Positions 36,446 to 44,414 of a stretch of 46,265 nt of DNA are shown here, piece after piece. Source of the stretch: Gammaproteobacteria bacterium (GTDB lineage: Bacteria; Pseudomonadota; Gammaproteobacteria; Steroidobacterales; Woeseiaceae); assembly GCA_018699395.1 (NCBI GenBank), contig JABIQN010000001.1, positions 67,678 through 113,942 on the forward strand. Direction: 5' to 3'. Below the pieces are notes generated by a model. That model was not told the origin of the DNA and did no database searches. It saw only the letters and a program-made list of their open reading frames with translations. The translations under genes were made by a program, and so were the position numbers. How positions within the stretch are numbered: the first letter of the stretch is position 1; each line of letters opens with the position of its first letter.

Positions 36446-37606
36446 CTAAAGATCGACCCATATTCCACCGGCTGTACTTGAGCGGACAGCGGCATCGACA
36501 AATGCAACGCCAGCTTTACCATCGTCACCCGTTGGAAACAAAATATTAGTGTCCGGCGCTTTACCCTCGCTGGCCGCACGGATTGCAGCAGCTACTTGGC
36601 TATAGATGGTTGCAAATCCTTCCAGATACCCCTCAGGATGTCCGTTCGGCATTCTTATAATGCTTGTGGATGAAGCTGGATGACCTGATGGACCACCGCG
36701 CGTAATTCGTTGTGTTGCTTTACCAAACAAACTAAAGCTTATTTCATTGGCTTGTTCTTGCTGCCAAGTAAGGCCGCCTTTGTCGCCATAGACGCCGAGT
36801 CGCACATTATTTTCGTTGCCAACCGCCACCTGACTAGCCCACAACATACCCTTGGCTCCACCCGCGAAACGCAGCAGCAGGTGTGCATTGTCGTCCAGCC
36901 GACGTCCATCAACGAACGTTGTGAGATCCGCACACAAAGCTTCGAGTTTGAGGCCGCTTACAAAACACGCCAGATGGTAAGCATGTGTACCGATGTCAGT
37001 GATAGTACCGCCTACACCTGATTTTGCCGGATCAGTACGCCACGCAGCCTGCTTCTGTCCATCTAATTCGATTGGCTCAGTGAGCCAGTCCTGAGCATAC
37101 TGGACCTGCACGACCCGGATTGTGCCGAGGTCACCACGTTCAATAATTTCCCTAGCTTCTCGCACCATTGCATATCCAGTATAGTTATACGTCACCGCCA
37201 AAATCCGCCCAGCGCTTCGCGCGGCATCTTGAAGAGACTCAGCTTCTTCAATAGTCACGGTCATCGGCTTATCACAAATGACATGTATGCCGGCGGCGAG
37301 AAAGGCTTTTGCGATCGCATGATGCGTATCATTCGGTGTGACAATTGCCACGACATCGATACCGTCTTCGCGGGCGGCTTCGCTACTTACCATCTCTGCA
37401 TAACTGCCATAAGACCTATCCGCGGGAAGGCCAATTTCTTGTGCAGACGACATTGCACGTACCGAGTTCGATGATAATGCGCCGGCGCACAGCTCATATT
37501 CGTCGTCTAATCGTGCCGCTATGCGATGCGCATTACCAATAAGTGCGTCCTGACCACCGCCGACCATTCCCAACCGAATCCTTCTATTTGATAACGTTTT
37601 TGCCAT
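36446..37606 (-). CDS. Gfo/Idh/MocA family oxidoreductase
   Basis: A 386-residue NAD(P)-dependent dehydrogenase. The Rossmann loop is [13 protein letters not shown] near residue 12-24, and the cofactor/catalytic strand carries [10 protein letters not shown], a variant of the usual EKP motif with the conserved lysine. The substrate-side motif is [16 protein letters not shown] near 207-222 with the catalytic histidine. Likely oxidises or reduces a sugar, keto-sugar or inositol derivative. It starts 12 bases after the first TIM-barrel gene's end and is followed by the exported dehydrogenase genes. Confidence 0.88.
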   Translation of the reverse strand: MAKTLSNRRIRLGMVGGGQDALIGNAHRIAARLDDEYELCAGALSSNSVRAMSSAQEIGLPADRSYGSYAEMVSSEAAREDGIDVVAIVTPNDTHHAIAKAFLAAGIHVICDKPMTVTIEEAESLQDAARSAGRILAVTYNYTGYAMVREAREIIERGDLGTIRVVQVQYAQDWLTEPIELDGQKQAAWRTDPAKSGVGGTITDIGTHAYHLACFVSGLKLEALCADLTTFVDGRRLDDNAHLLLRFAGGAKGMLWASQVAVGNENNVRLGVYGDKGGLTWQQEQANEISFSLFGKATQRITRGGPSGHPASSTSIIRMPNGHPEGYLEGFATIYSQVAAAIRAASEGKAPDTNILFPTGDDGKAGVAFVDAAVRSSTAGGIWVDL

Positions 37607-37617
37607 AACCTTAATCC

Positions 37618-38673
37618 TTAAGAGAGTCCCAATAGCGATCTATTCGCATCAGCATCAATGTCCGCACCTGCAAAATCATCAAACGCACGCTCTGTGACTC
37701 GAATAATGTGATCGCTGATAAATTTGGCGCCTTCACGGGCCCCATCTTCGGGGTGCTTCAAGCAGCATTCCCATTCGAGAACGGCCCAGCCAGCAAAATC
37801 GTACTGTGCAAACTTCGAGAATATAGCGCTGAAATCGACCTGACCGTCACCTAGCGAGCGGAAACGCCCCGCGCGGTCAATCCACGGTTGATAGCCGCCA
37901 TAAACACCCTGACGGCCAGTCGGATTCAGTTCAGCATCCTTGACATGGAACATCTTGATGCGCTCGTGATAAATGTCGATGTGGTCGATATAGTTAAGTG
38001 CCTGCAGCACGTAGTGGCTGGGGTCATACAGCATATTGCAGCGCGGATGATTATTAACCCGCTCAAGAAACATTTCGAATGTGATGCCGTCATGCAAATC
38101 TTCGCCGGGGTGAATTTCATAGCAAAGATTAACGCCTGCCTCATCGAAGGCATCGAGAATCGGTAACCAGCGATTTGCGAGCTCATCGAACGCGGTTTCA
38201 ACCAGACCTGCCGGCTGCTGTGGCCATGGATACAGATAGGGCCAGGCTAATGCGCCGGAAAACGTGGCGTGCTCCTTAAGTCCGAGATTGGCAGATGCTC
38301 TTGCGGCCAGCAGCAGTTGATCAACCGCCCACCTCTGCCGAGCATCCGGTTTACCACGAACATGGGAGGCGGCAAAGGCATCGAACAATGTATCGTAAGC
38401 GGGATGTACTGCAACGAGTTGGCCCTGCAGGTGCGTTGACAACTCGGTTGGCTCCAGACCATGCTTGTCGAGTGTCGCACGCAGGTCATCACAATAAGCA
38501 CGACTATCAGCAGCCTGTGCTAGGTCAATGAGGCGCTCATCCCAGGTTGGGATCTGCAAGCCCTTGAAACCGAGGTCAGCGGCCCATTTCGCTATGCTGT
38601 CCAGCGTGTTAAACGGAACCTCGTCCGATGCAAACTGAGCGAGAAATATCGCGGGGCCTTTTATTGTTCTCAC
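37618..38673 (-). CDS. Sugar phosphate isomerase/epimerase (TIM barrel, IolE/xylose-isomerase-like)
   Basis: A 351-residue cytoplasmic barrel with no signal peptide. Probable metal ligands occur in order: CYEIHPGEDLHDG (Glu, about 180), NMLYDPSHYVLQ (Asp/His, about 213), KMFHVKDAEL (His, Asp) and AVLEWECCLK (Glu). This set is typical of AP_endonuc_2 proteins that isomerise or dehydrate keto-sugars and cyclitols. It is the first gene of the six-gene minus-strand operon, so the promoter should lie in the 300 bases upstream. Confidence 0.87.
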   Translation of the reverse strand: MRTIKGPAIFLAQFASDEVPFNTLDSIAKWAADLGFKGLQIPTWDERLIDLAQAADSRAYCDDLRATLDKHGLEPTELSTHLQGQLVAVHPAYDTLFDAFAASHVRGKPDARQRWAVDQLLLAARASANLGLKEHATFSGALAWPYLYPWPQQPAGLVETAFDELANRWLPILDAFDEAGVNLCYEIHPGEDLHDGITFEMFLERVNNHPRCNMLYDPSHYVLQALNYIDHIDIYHERIKMFHVKDAELNPTGRQGVYGGYQPWIDRAGRFRSLGDGQVDFSAIFSKFAQYDFAGWAVLEWECCLKHPEDGAREGAKFISDHIIRVTERAFDDFAGADIDADANRSLLGLS

Positions 38674-38750
38674 TGAATTGTTCTCCGTGAATATCGAGAT
38701 GGCTCAAGTTACCGCAGATCGGCACCCTTCAATTGATTATGCCTTCTATC

Positions 38751-38823
38751 TTGGCAAGTTAGATCAATTTAATATTATATATCACTACAAAATAAGGAGG
38801 CCATCAGCATCAATATACGTATG
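38751..38823 (+). promoter_or_regulatory. Strong promoter-like and Shine-Dalgarno signals without a gene
   Basis: In the 300-base gap between the sugar operon and fpr, TTGGCA (38751-38756) and TATTAT (38773-38778) each match 5 of 6 consensus positions with a 16-base spacer. A perfect AAGGAGG follows at 38794-38800. The next in-frame ATG (38821) is 20 bases away and encodes only 14 residues before TAG; eight bases after the Shine-Dalgarno sequence the codon is ATC. It may express a leader peptide or be the remnant of a lost gene. Confidence 0.4.
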
Positions 38824-38920
38824 ATAACCACCTTATCTAAAGGTGCCACCGGCAATAACATTTAGTTGAGCGCGGCTTTCTAGTGGTCCGCAGGCGACTG
38901 TCGGCATCAGATCATTTTTT

Positions 38921-38938
38921 CATATGTATACCTATGAT
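38921..38938 (+). promoter_or_regulatory. Putative operator overlapping the fpr promoter (site 1)
   Basis: CATATGTATACCTATG (38921-38936) is a near-perfect palindrome centred on GTATAC. It overlaps a -10-like TATGAT at 38933-38938. The same sequence with two pyrimidine/keto changes occurs before the reductase gene at 42836. It is preceded by a run of six T. A MarR protein is encoded between the two sites and is the natural candidate to bind; that assignment is inferred. Confidence 0.6.
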
Positions 38939-38973
38939 ATTCTCGCCCCGATGTTTAGGGACGAGGAGCCTAT

Positions 38974-39822
38974 GTGAGTATTGGGATGAGTCAAGAAAAA
39001 ACCGTAGGATCGGCAACATTACTGGAGTTACAGTCTATGGCCGAGGCCAGAAAGCTGTTCCTGCAGCGGGTCACCTGGGTACACCACTGGACAAATGGCC
39101 TGTTTAGTTTTCGGATTGAGCGCCCAGACAGTTTTCGCTTTCGTTCTGGTGAATTTGTGATGATCGGGCTAAAAGATGGCGAACGTCCATTATTAAGGGC
39201 TTACTCCATCGTGAGCCCTAACTGGGAGGAGCACCTTGAATTTTTCTCAGTTAAGGTGCCAGAAGGACCTCTAACTTCGCGCTTACAGCATCTGAAGGTT
39301 GGCGACTACCTGTTCCTAAGTAAGAAGCCAACCGGCACACTGGTTACGGACGCACTCAAGCCCGGGAAACGTCTTTTCATGATTGGAACCGGTACCGGGT
39401 TGGCTCCGCTTCTTTCCGTTTTGCGCGATACGGAAACGCACGAGAAGTTCGACGAGATTATTATCACGCATACTGTGAGAGAAGAGCAGGAACTTGCCTA
39501 TCGCAACTTCCTAGAAGAAGAAATCCATGCCGATGAGATCTTTGGAGAACTGTTACGAGATCGATTTACTTACTACCCAACGGTTACGCGTGGCGAGTTC
39601 AGAACGCGGGGCAGAATTACCGAGCGCATACAGCTTGGTGATTTCGCAAAAGATTTGGGGTTGATTGGAAATCGATTTAATCCGCAAACTGCCAGGGTAA
39701 TGGTTTGTGGCTCTATGGCGTTCAATAAAGATATGGCTTCCATGCTTGAAGAGCATGGACTTAAAGAAGGCAGTAATTCTTCCCCGGGAAGTTTTGTAAT
39801 TGAGCGAGCTTTCGTCGGCTGA
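38974..39822 (+). CDS. fpr: Ferredoxin--NADP reductase
   Basis: A 282-residue FAD enzyme passing electrons between NADPH and ferredoxin. The FAD motif is RAYSIVSPNW (RxYS, near 74), the FAD/NADP hinge includes LFLSKKPTGTLV, and the NADP site has FMIGTGTGLAPLLSVLRD near 134-151. VMVCGSMAFNKDM near 245 and the FVIERAF C-terminus are typical of bacterial FPR. A GTG start at 38974 is preceded by GAGGAG; an ATG four codons later is possible. The N-terminus is about 25 residues longer than usual. It lies downstream of operator site 1 and 88 bases before fdxA. Confidence 0.9.
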   Translation: MSIGMSQEKTVGSATLLELQSMAEARKLFLQRVTWVHHWTNGLFSFRIERPDSFRFRSGEFVMIGLKDGERPLLRAYSIVSPNWEEHLEFFSVKVPEGPLTSRLQHLKVGDYLFLSKKPTGTLVTDALKPGKRLFMIGTGTGLAPLLSVLRDTETHEKFDEIIITHTVREEQELAYRNFLEEEIHADEIFGELLRDRFTYYPTVTRGEFRTRGRITERIQLGDFAKDLGLIGNRFNPQTARVMVCGSMAFNKDMASMLEEHGLKEGSNSSPGSFVIERAFVG

Positions 39823-39910
39823 CGTTAGAGAGTTTCGTGGTTGCCTGATCGGTGTCGTAATGTCGTATAGACTACGGTTGTGAATCGGTCATTTTTTTGA
39901 GGAGATTTTC

Positions 39911-40252
39911 GTGACTTTCATCGTTACCGATGCATGTGTGAAGTGCAAGTTAATGGATTGTGTGGAGGTATGTCCAGTTGATTGCTTCTATGAGGGTGAG
40001 AACTGTTTGGTTATTCACCCCGAAGAGTGTATCGACTGCGGGATCTGCGAGCCCGAATGTCCAATCGAGGCGATCAAACCAGACGATGAGGATACGCCAG
40101 AACAATTCTGGTTGGGCGTAAATACCAAGTATTCTGAGATCTGGCCAAACATCACACGAAAAGGAATTTCACCAGCCGATGCCGACGAGTATCGAGATGA
40201 AAAAGACAAGTTTGAGCGCTACTTTAGTGAAAAGCCCGGCAATACAGACTAG
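39911..40252 (+). CDS. fdxA: FdxA-type seven-iron ferredoxin
   Basis: A 113-residue ferredoxin with one [3Fe-4S] and one [4Fe-4S] cluster. Cysteines at 9, 17 and 50 should hold the 3Fe cluster and 21, 40, 43 and 46 the 4Fe cluster, matching Azotobacter ferredoxin I shifted by one residue; Cys25 corresponds to its extra cysteine. The C-terminal extension beginning [19 protein letters not shown] is diagnostic. Start GTG, with GAGGAG seven bases upstream. Placed after fpr and near a ferredoxin-dependent reductase, it is the likely electron donor. Confidence 0.93.
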   Translation: MTFIVTDACVKCKLMDCVEVCPVDCFYEGENCLVIHPEECIDCGICEPECPIEAIKPDDEDTPEQFWLGVNTKYSEIWPNITRKGISPADADEYRDEKDKFERYFSEKPGNTD

Positions 40253-40328
40253 CGCAGTATCTCAAAAATGATTTTCTCACTACGTTCGTGCTCGAGTAGG
40301 ACGGTATTACTTCAATAGCCATTCGCCC

Positions 40329-40334
40329 TATAAT
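40329..40334 (+). promoter_or_regulatory. -10 hexamer TATAAT before the MarR gene
   Basis: A consensus TATAAT lies only 10 bases upstream of the ATG at 40345, with a poor -35 (TTACTT, 16-base spacer). Transcription from it would start about 40341, making the 40345 ATG nearly leaderless and favouring the ATG at 40393. Confidence 0.4.
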
Positions 40335-40344
40335 AGAAGCAGGT

Positions 40345-40878
40345 ATGCTAGGCCTACAGCATGCGAGGCATCTATTTGAATGGCGCAAGACAATGACCAA
40401 ATCTGCGGCAAGTAGAAAAGAAGATGGCGGCGATGAATCATCGCTGGCTGTGACGGTAGATGATCAGCTGTACGTGATCGAACAACAAGCCGGGTTTCTT
40501 CTGCGGCGCGCCCACCAACGGTCAGGTGGAATTTTTCAAGCTCTTCTTATGGATAGCGGGCTGACTCCAATGCAATTTACGTCGTTGGTAAAAATTCATG
40601 ATGAAGGTCGTGTATCGCAAAATCTACTTGGTCGGCACACGCATACAGACCCTGCAACAATCATGGGCGTTGTGAATCGTCTGGTTCAGCGTCAATTGAT
40701 ACGAAAAACAACGGATCCGGCCGATAAACGAAAGTCCACACTAATCTTGACTACCAAAGGACTCAAATTAATCGAGTCGCTAAAGACTGCGGCTCTCCAG
40801 GTATCCAGCGAAACGCTTGCGCCATTGTCCATGGATGAGCAAGAGATTTTTTTACGTTTGCTGGCGCGATTAACCTAG
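40345..40878 (+). CDS. MarR family transcriptional regulator
   Basis: A 177-residue repressor; the ATG at 40393 (MTKSAASRKED) would give 161 residues and is likely. The winged-helix core is clear: LLRRAHQRSGGIFQALL helix, LTPMQFTSLVKIHDEG, SQNLLGRHTHTDPATIMGVVNRLVQRQLI (recognition helix) and the wing TTDPADKRKSTLILTTKG with conserved DxR. It resembles NicR/BadR-type regulators of aromatic-acid catabolism as I remember them, which would suit the neighbouring 6-hydroxynicotinate-reductase-like gene. It sits between fpr-fdxA and the transporter/reductase genes and is the best candidate to bind the two shared operator sites. Confidence 0.87.
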   Translation: MLGLQHARHLFEWRKTMTKSAASRKEDGGDESSLAVTVDDQLYVIEQQAGFLLRRAHQRSGGIFQALLMDSGLTPMQFTSLVKIHDEGRVSQNLLGRHTHTDPATIMGVVNRLVQRQLIRKTTDPADKRKSTLILTTKGLKLIESLKTAALQVSSETLAPLSMDEQEIFLRLLARLT

Positions 40879-40994
40879 GCGTTAACGGAATCTGAGAAAA
40901 CGATCGGCGGGCGAATACCCAGAATGCTGTCGCTGGAACACTAGCTCTTACGAGCACGCCGAGTAATTTCGCCAACTCAACTAAGAAAAAGTTC

Positions 40995-42413
40995 TCATGC
41001 AGTTTTTCGCTCATCGGGCAGGTAGTAATTACTGAGCATGAGGATTATTAAGGTACCAAGCGCAACCGCTATGAATATCAGGAGGTCCATACGCAGCCCC
41101 CAAACAACATCACCCGTCAAGCCGAAAATAGATGCGAGGAATATCATCAAACCCAGACCGGTCAGCAACGGAATAAGGCGATGCAGTTGCTTCGGAAAAA
41201 ACACAGCCGACAGTATCATAGGTGCTAACAATGCTGATCCAGCAAAACTGGTTCGTGCCAATAGAACGATATTTGTATTACTCACTAGTGACACCACCAG
41301 TGCTGACAGGGCGAATACGACGATTGCGCTGCGCACCAACGCCAGCGATCGATATTGTGGCTTGGATATACCTGAACGCAACTCGCTACCCAGCGCGAAA
41401 AGTTGCGAATCTGCTGTTGAGATTGCGGCTGCAATTAGTCCAACTACAACCACCGCAGCAATAATCGGTGATTGATCGTATACCAAGACCTGCGCTATAA
41501 ATTCACCGGTGGCACTCGTGGGATAGAGTGCGGCGCCATAAAGGCCAATGGGTAGTGTTGCGAGTACGAGAACGAAAGAGAATAGAGCGAGCAGTACCGC
41601 CATTCGAGCGAGCGACGAGCTGTCCCGCATAATAATCAAACGGGTACCCATTTGTGGCTGTGTCACCGGGATCATTGCGATGGCCAAAAATGACGCTATG
41701 AGAAATTGATAGGTGAACAATCCAGATGGTCCGGGAATTGACAAGAGTGCTGGCGACGTCGATTCGATCGAATCAAACATGGGTCCAATACCACCGAAAT
41801 AGGACACGCAACTGCTTGCAATAATAATAGTGGCGCCAAATAACACGACGCCTTGAATTGAGTCTGCGAAAATTATGGCCTTAAGCCCACCCAGTTCACT
41901 GTAGGCGAGGATTACGCCGACTATCGCGATCGACCACGCCCAGCTTGGCATAACACCCGGAATTATCGAATTCAAGAATAGTGAAACTCCCTTTATCTGA
42001 ATCGCGACATAGGGGATCAGGAAGACAAAGATGCCAAACAAGTAGACGTACGTCGCATGGCGACCACGGTATTTTTGCCCGAGCCAGCCGGAAAATCCAT
42101 TAAAATCATCTGCCGAAATTCGGCGGCGGATATTGACGCCGAACCACAAAGCAACAAATGCCAACGCGCAGTCAGAAACCCCAAGAAAGATCCAGGCACC
42201 AATCCCATGATTGCGAAACAGGTCCGGCATGCCCATTAATGTAAATGTGCTAAATAGTGTGGCGGCGACCGTTAAGCAACCAATAAGCGCCCCGAGATTC
42301 GATCCTGCCATGAGAAAATCGTTGTCTGAATGGTTCGATTTGCGAGCGCGCAAGGCGGCGACAATCAACGTGCAGAGATATACACTGCCAATCCCCAATA
42401 TCCATCCATTCAT
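40995..42413 (-). CDS. Sodium:solute symporter family protein
   Basis: A 472-residue SSS-family importer with about thirteen hydrophobic segments. NSDNDFLMAGSNLGALIGCLTVAATLFSTFT-like start (helix 1, seen as FLMAGSNLGALIG), SELGGLKAIIFADSIQGVVL near 170 and the AAAISTADSQLFALGSEL signature near 330 (sodium-site serines) are diagnostic. It should import a small anionic or zwitterionic nutrient. Its ATG overlaps the stop of the small membrane partner, and the gene diverges from the reductase operon, so it probably brings in that pathway's substrate. Confidence 0.87.
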   Translation of the reverse strand: MNGWILGIGSVYLCTLIVAALRARKSNHSDNDFLMAGSNLGALIGCLTVAATLFSTFTLMGMPDLFRNHGIGAWIFLGVSDCALAFVALWFGVNIRRRISADDFNGFSGWLGQKYRGRHATYVYLFGIFVFLIPYVAIQIKGVSLFLNSIIPGVMPSWAWSIAIVGVILAYSELGGLKAIIFADSIQGVVLFGATIIIASSCVSYFGGIGPMFDSIESTSPALLSIPGPSGLFTYQFLIASFLAIAMIPVTQPQMGTRLIIMRDSSSLARMAVLLALFSFVLVLATLPIGLYGAALYPTSATGEFIAQVLVYDQSPIIAAVVVVGLIAAAISTADSQLFALGSELRSGISKPQYRSLALVRSAIVVFALSALVVSLVSNTNIVLLARTSFAGSALLAPMILSAVFFPKQLHRLIPLLTGLGLMIFLASIFGLTGDVVWGLRMDLLIFIAVALGTLIILMLSNYYLPDERKTA

Positions 42414-42652
42414 TTATTGTCGCCGCGGCCAAGAGGTTTTGGATACAAAAAGGAGCCAGCAATTGTTACCGCGATGAACGCGAGTGCAATAATGAGACCG
42501 ACCGTTAACGAGTATGGAAGGTACAAAATACGAGATGCATGGCCGCCAATAACAAATGGCGTAAAAGTTATGATAGAAAGTGCTATCGCGACACCGCAGC
42601 AAATACGCCACCAGAATGATCGATGGTGGTGAATGTTAAATTTGGAGTTCAT
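42410..42652 (-). CDS. Small two-helix membrane protein, probable symporter partner (DUF3311-like)
   Basis: About 80 residues from the ATG at 42652 (earlier in-frame starts exist up to 42742, but add hydrophilic unconserved sequence). Two hydrophobic segments are visible, WRICCGVAIALSIITFTPFVIGG and SLTVGLIIALAFIAVTIAGS (approximate), with a short hydrophilic tail ending RGDNK. Such small proteins are commonly encoded directly before SSS symporters and are thought to assist them. Stop and symporter start overlap as ATGA. Confidence 0.7.
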   Translation of the reverse strand: MNSKFNIHHHRSFWWRICCGVAIALSIITFTPFVIGGHASRILYLPYSLTVGLIIALAFIAVTIAGSFLYPKPLGRGDNK

Positions 42653-42835
42653 GCTCGTGAATGTCCCGATTCTGAATGAGTCTTGCGCCCGACCGTCATT
42701 GATGCCCCGACGTATTTCCATTGCATACCCACAATAGTTCAATTAAATAGTACTTTCCAGAGCATCTGAGAGAATGGCTGGTACAGGCCTTCAGCTCTTG
42801 CTGAACCCTCATGTATTGGTATGTTTATTTTTTCT

Positions 42836-42852
42836 ATATGTATACTTATTAT
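42836..42852 (+). promoter_or_regulatory. Putative operator overlapping the reductase-operon promoter (site 2)
   Basis: ATATGTATACTTATTAT here matches ATATGTATACCTATGAT at 38922-38938 in 15 of 17 positions. It overlaps a -10-like TATTAT at 42847-42852 at the same offset as site 1, and again follows a T-run. It lies in the divergent gap between the symporter pair and the reductase gene, so it could control both directions. Confidence 0.6.
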
Positions 42853-42874
42853 TATATAAGCCTATGAGTCCGTA

Positions 42875-44407
42875 ATGGCGACTGAAACAAATAAGCCCAG
42901 CACCGACAAGAAGTCGAGCAAATCAACTGGTTTTTCCGGAATGACCGAACGCTTTGGCGCTCGCGAAAAGGACGGCATAGTACGCTGTGATGCTTGCCCA
43001 GTACTTTGCCGAATCAGACCAGAGCGGTCTGGCGCTTGCGGGCGTTATGCGAATGTCGAAGGCGAACTCGCGCGTGTTGACCCACTGGTACTTCTCGAAA
43101 AATCGCGGGCTCCCGGCGGCGGGGTCGTCCCGTTTGAAGGCGCTGCGGCCGAATGGAATGGCACCTTGGTTCAACAAGAAACGTTCGTTACCGCTATCGG
43201 TGCAGGTACAACTTATCCGGATTACAAGCCGGCACCATTTATTGTAGCAACACAATATAACGACCTTGAGACTGTCACGGTGGTCAGTGAGAGTATCTTT
43301 TCGTATTGCGGTGTGAAGATCAAATTGGATACGGATAAGCACCTCGGCGCTGAACAAGCCGATATCCTTTGCGATGGGCAGCGTATTGGGCACGTGACGA
43401 CCGGCGAGTATGGATCGCAGATGCTGTCCATTGGAGGGGTCAATCACCTCACGGGCGGTAGCAAGCGAGAGGGTAAGGTTACTTGTAATACCATTATGGC
43501 GCTGTGTAACCGTCAGCCAGTCGAACTTGTCGTTGCCGGAGGCTGTTCGGTGCTAGTACAGGCAGGACACGCGCCCGTCATCGATGGCGTTACCGAACAG
43601 CGTATGCGTGTTGGTTGTGGCTCGGCAACAATTGGCATCTTCGCGAAGCAGTGGCATGGCCATGTCGACGAAGTCATTGTCATTGACGAACATATTACTG
43701 GGGTTCTGTCAGAGCATCAGGCCGGACGTTGCCTTGGAATGGAGCCCTCTGGGATTCGCGTATGTGGACGGCGCTCAACGCCCGGCCGATACTTCAGTGT
43801 TGCCAATTCCGGGCAGGGCTGGGGTGGTACAGATATCAGCGACCCGTTTTCTATTATTGAGTCAATCGATAATGATGTTGCACGCCCAGGAAGCCGACTA
43901 TTGATGACCACCACAACGGGTGATGAAAGTATCTACTGCGTCCTTGATGACAGCTTGCAGCCAGTGGAAACAGCGATGCCGAATGCGGTACAGATTGTCG
44001 TGGATCGTATTCGGGAAAACTGCGAGCCCTCACTATGCTCAGTGTTATTTGTTGCTGGTGCGGGCGGATCGTTGCGGGCTGGCGTCACCGAGAATCCAGT
44101 GAGCCTGACCCGATCTGTCAAAGAGACGTTGACGCGGGTGACGATGGGCGGTGCGCCGGTCTATGTGTGGCCTGGTGGTGGTATCACGGTCATGGTCGAT
44201 GTCACGCGTATGCCGGCAAGCTCTTTCGGTTATGTGCCGACACCCGCAATAGTAGCGCCAATAGAATTTACATTACCGAGAGACCAATACGCTGCAATGG
44301 GTGGTCATGTCGACTATATTCAGCCACTGGAAGAAATTTGCGATTACTACGGCGACAGTGCGCAGAGCAGTAGCTGGGACCCCAAGAACCCATGGCCGCT
44401 AAAATGA
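42875..44407 (+). CDS. 6-hydroxynicotinate reductase family iron-sulfur protein
   Basis: A 510-residue protein resembling the ferredoxin-dependent 6-hydroxynicotinate reductase known from anaerobic nicotinate fermentation (Eubacterium barkeri), which reduces 6-hydroxynicotinate to 6-oxo-1,4,5,6-tetrahydronicotinate. Cysteines 38, 41, 45 and 55 (RCDACPVLCRI...GACGRY) form a candidate iron-sulfur site. Other conserved-looking blocks are GAGTTYPDYKPAPFIVATQ, GGVNHLTGGSKREGKVTCNT, VAGGCSVLVQAGHAPVIDG and GGAPVYVWPGGGITVMVDV. A weak ribosome site precedes the ATG; operator site 2 lies 23 bases upstream. It begins the operon continuing with UPF0280 and two DUF1185 genes. The name comes from memory of the family; the actual substrate may differ. 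Confidence 0.75.
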   Translation: MATETNKPSTDKKSSKSTGFSGMTERFGAREKDGIVRCDACPVLCRIRPERSGACGRYANVEGELARVDPLVLLEKSRAPGGGVVPFEGAAAEWNGTLVQQETFVTAIGAGTTYPDYKPAPFIVATQYNDLETVTVVSESIFSYCGVKIKLDTDKHLGAEQADILCDGQRIGHVTTGEYGSQMLSIGGVNHLTGGSKREGKVTCNTIMALCNRQPVELVVAGGCSVLVQAGHAPVIDGVTEQRMRVGCGSATIGIFAKQWHGHVDEVIVIDEHITGVLSEHQAGRCLGMEPSGIRVCGRRSTPGRYFSVANSGQGWGGTDISDPFSIIESIDNDVARPGSRLLMTTTTGDESIYCVLDDSLQPVETAMPNAVQIVVDRIRENCEPSLCSVLFVAGAGGSLRAGVTENPVSLTRSVKETLTRVTMGGAPVYVWPGGGITVMVDVTRMPASSFGYVPTPAIVAPIEFTLPRDQYAAMGGHVDYIQPLEEICDYYGDSAQSSSWDPKNPWPLK

Positions 44408-44414
44408 TTTACTC

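Noticed and set aside
40879-40994. Intrinsic terminator between the MarR and symporter genes
   Set aside because: Only a four-base stem (GCTC/GAGC) without a following T-run; too weak to call.
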